Positions 31,493 to 32,281 of a stretch of DNA of 32,281 nt are shown piece after piece. The position numbers were made by a program, and so were the translations under genes. Below the pieces are notes generated by a model that was given only the letters and a program-made list of their open reading frames with translations, was not told the origin of the DNA and did not search any database. Numbering within the stretch: the stretch's first letter is position 1; every line of letters begins with the position of its first letter. The stretch spans positions 10,222-42,502 of the forward strand of contig NZ_NUZU01000223.1 of NCBI RefSeq assembly GCF_002567005.1, written 5' to 3'. The stretch comes from Bacillus sp. AFS073361. GTDB taxonomy: Bacteria; Bacillota; Bacilli; Bacillales; Cytobacillaceae.

Positions 31493-31679
31493 GGGTTAAC
31501 GAAATTCTCAAGCACGGTCCGTCTCGCCCATCTTGGGGAGAGTATCGGAACAATCGGATTGCGGACAGGAGTTAAAGGGAGTATCCATCAAGGAATGACT
31601 CATATCGATCACATGGTAAAAACTGCTGGTCAGCTAACAGTTACACGTTTGAAAAGTGCTTCGGCAGCAATAAAAGATG
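31493..31679 (+). repeat. partial duplicate of the TNT toxin's linker (forward)
   Basis: This segment aligns base for base with 29679-29865 of the toxin gene, with scattered substitutions. Its frame reads LTKFSSTVRLAHLGESIGTI, as in the toxin (LTKFSSTVRLAHLGENIGTI). No start codon or ribosome binding site of its own is visible, and the frame closes at a TGA at 31727-31729. It is a remnant of the shared part of a toxin gene. Confidence 0.88.
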
Positions 31680-31685
31680 GAACGA

Positions 31686-31758
31686 AAAGCCCATTCTCCG
31701 CGGCGGGGTCAAGTTTTTCGCTTGGGTGATTGCTGAGTCTACTACTCTTCCTACTTCC
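31686..31758 (-). pseudogene. inverted fragment of toxin linker
   Basis: Read on the minus strand this codes EVGRVVDSAITQAKNLTPPR and RMGF, matching EAGRLVDSAITKAKNITPSR in the toxin (29906-29978). In an intact toxin this piece lies on the same strand as, and about 40 bp after, the forward fragment; here it is flipped. ACGAAAA occurs at both borders (31682-31688 and 31761-31767) as a direct repeat. Confidence 0.8.
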
Positions 31759-32094
31759 ACACGAAAACCTGGAATGCAAGTGGCAGCGGGCCGAGAAGAC
31801 AGGCTATTGGATGACGATGGCGGGCACTTGATAGGAACCCAATTCCATGGATCTGGAGATATTGACAATTTAATTGCTCAGAATAGACAAATCAATCGCT
31901 CGGGTGGAGAGTGGTATAAAGTGGAGAAGGAATGGGCAAAAGCTTTGAAAGAAATTCCACCGAAAAAAGTATCTGTAAAAATTGAGCCGGTTTATTCAGG
32001 AAGTTCACTAAGACCAAGTTTTTTTGAGATAGTCTATGAAATAGAAGGAAAAGGGATATTTGAGAAGATGATTAGAAATGGTGCGGGGAGTTGA
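31726..32094 (+). CDS. orphan toxin tip: DNA/RNA non-specific endonuclease (Endonuclea_NS_2-like)
   Basis: This is a 122-aa open frame. The nuclease part starts near RKPGMQVAAGREDRLLDDDG. It has the conserved GGHLIGTQFHGSGDIDNLIA with the expected catalytic His, then QNRQINRSGGEW and VKIEPVYSG. It is the C-terminal domain of a YobL-type T7SS nuclease toxin. The GTG at 31726 and the first dozen residues lie in the inverted linker fragment, so they are antisense to the original protein and not a natural N-terminus. There is no ribosome binding site. It lacks any export domain and is best read as a displaced toxin tip, kept as a recombination reservoir or decaying. Confidence 0.78.
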   Translation: MIAESTTLPTSTRKPGMQVAAGREDRLLDDDGGHLIGTQFHGSGDIDNLIAQNRQINRSGGEWYKVEKEWAKALKEIPPKKVSVKIEPVYSGSSLRPSFFEIVYEIEGKGIFEKMIRNGAGS

Positions 32095-32100
32095 TTCGAA

Positions 32101-32280
32101 GTGGAAAAAGAAATGAATAAGTTATATAGAGAAATAGCCGAAACAGTTAATGAAATGATTCCGGAAGAATGGGAGAAATTTTACTTTTATGCTCAAATAT
32201 CAGAATCTGGAGGGGGAACTTATTTTTTTTATAATACACCAGAAAGTAAACAATCCTTTCATCCCCCTGTGTTAGGATAG
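32101..32280 (+). CDS. truncated YezG/EsaG-like immunity protein
   Basis: This 59-aa frame starts at GTG (ATG at 32113 is an alternative giving MNKLYREIAETVNEMIPEEW). The segment KFYFYAQISESGGGTYFFYN is typical of YezG-family antitoxins such as EsaG, which neutralise T7SS nucleases. This matches the nuclease domain seven bases upstream. Family members are around 150 aa; here the frame stops at TAG one base before the window ends, with an unrelated tail SFHPPVLG. A run of eight T at 32223-32230 is a possible slip point. It is probably broken, or misread at that tract. Confidence 0.65.
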   Translation: MEKEMNKLYREIAETVNEMIPEEWEKFYFYAQISESGGGTYFFYNTPESKQSFHPPVLG

Positions 32281-32281
32281 A

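Noticed and set aside
31641..31868. 75-aa minus-strand open frame with toxin-linker similarity
   Set aside because: The similarity is real but comes from an inverted fragment; the rest of the frame is antisense to the nuclease domain, so it is not a gene.

Overview
The window looks like the chromosome of a spore-forming Bacillaceae (Bacillus/Neobacillus-like). It is AT-rich, has strong AGGAGG-type ribosome binding sites and rho-independent terminators, and carries a GerA-type germinant receptor operon and a Firmicutes-type (YukBCDE/EssC) type VII secretion system. All genes I can support are on the + strand.

Region 1 (about 1-3968) is a beta-glucoside locus. A GC-rich interspersed repeat and a palindromic upstream region precede separate PTS IIB, IIC and IIA genes (licB-licC-licA type). 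After two stacked hairpins comes a GH1 6-phospho-beta-glucosidase. The sugar is phosphorylated on entry and then hydrolysed in the cytoplasm.

Region 2 (4138-9294) is a sucrose locus: a LacI-family repressor (scrR), three GGAACCGGTTCC-type operators, a sucrose PTS IIBC, sucrose-6-phosphate hydrolase and fructokinase. This gives uptake as sucrose-6-P, cleavage to glucose-6-P and fructose, then fructose phosphorylation.

Region 3 (9546-13508) is a germination operon: a 43-aa membrane peptide, then the A, B and C subunits, tightly coupled.

Region 4 (13628-16298) is accessory. It holds a MerR-type HTH/coiled-coil protein flanked by TATCGC-N3-GCGATA palindromes, three tandem 52-bp repeats with internal inverted arms, and an orphan ABC-type substrate-binding lipoprotein behind a cre-like site.

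Region 5 (16689-32281) is the T7SS: esxA, esaA, essA, esaB, essB and an essC interrupted by two single-base frameshifts. It continues into an effector module: a DUF5082-like coiled-coil protein, a WXG100-like protein, a DUF5081-like protein, a small helical LXG-associated protein and a 635-aa toxin ending in a TNT-type (NAD+ glycohydrolase) domain. Two Imm59-like immunity genes follow. After a terminator comes a degenerate second cassette: a copy of the first toxin's linker, a further linker piece in inverted orientation, an orphan non-specific endonuclease domain and a short YezG-like immunity gene. The least ordinary parts are this rearranged cassette, the doubly frameshifted essC and the palindrome-flanked HTH/coiled-coil gene. 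All family assignments are by reading the sequences; no database search was run.
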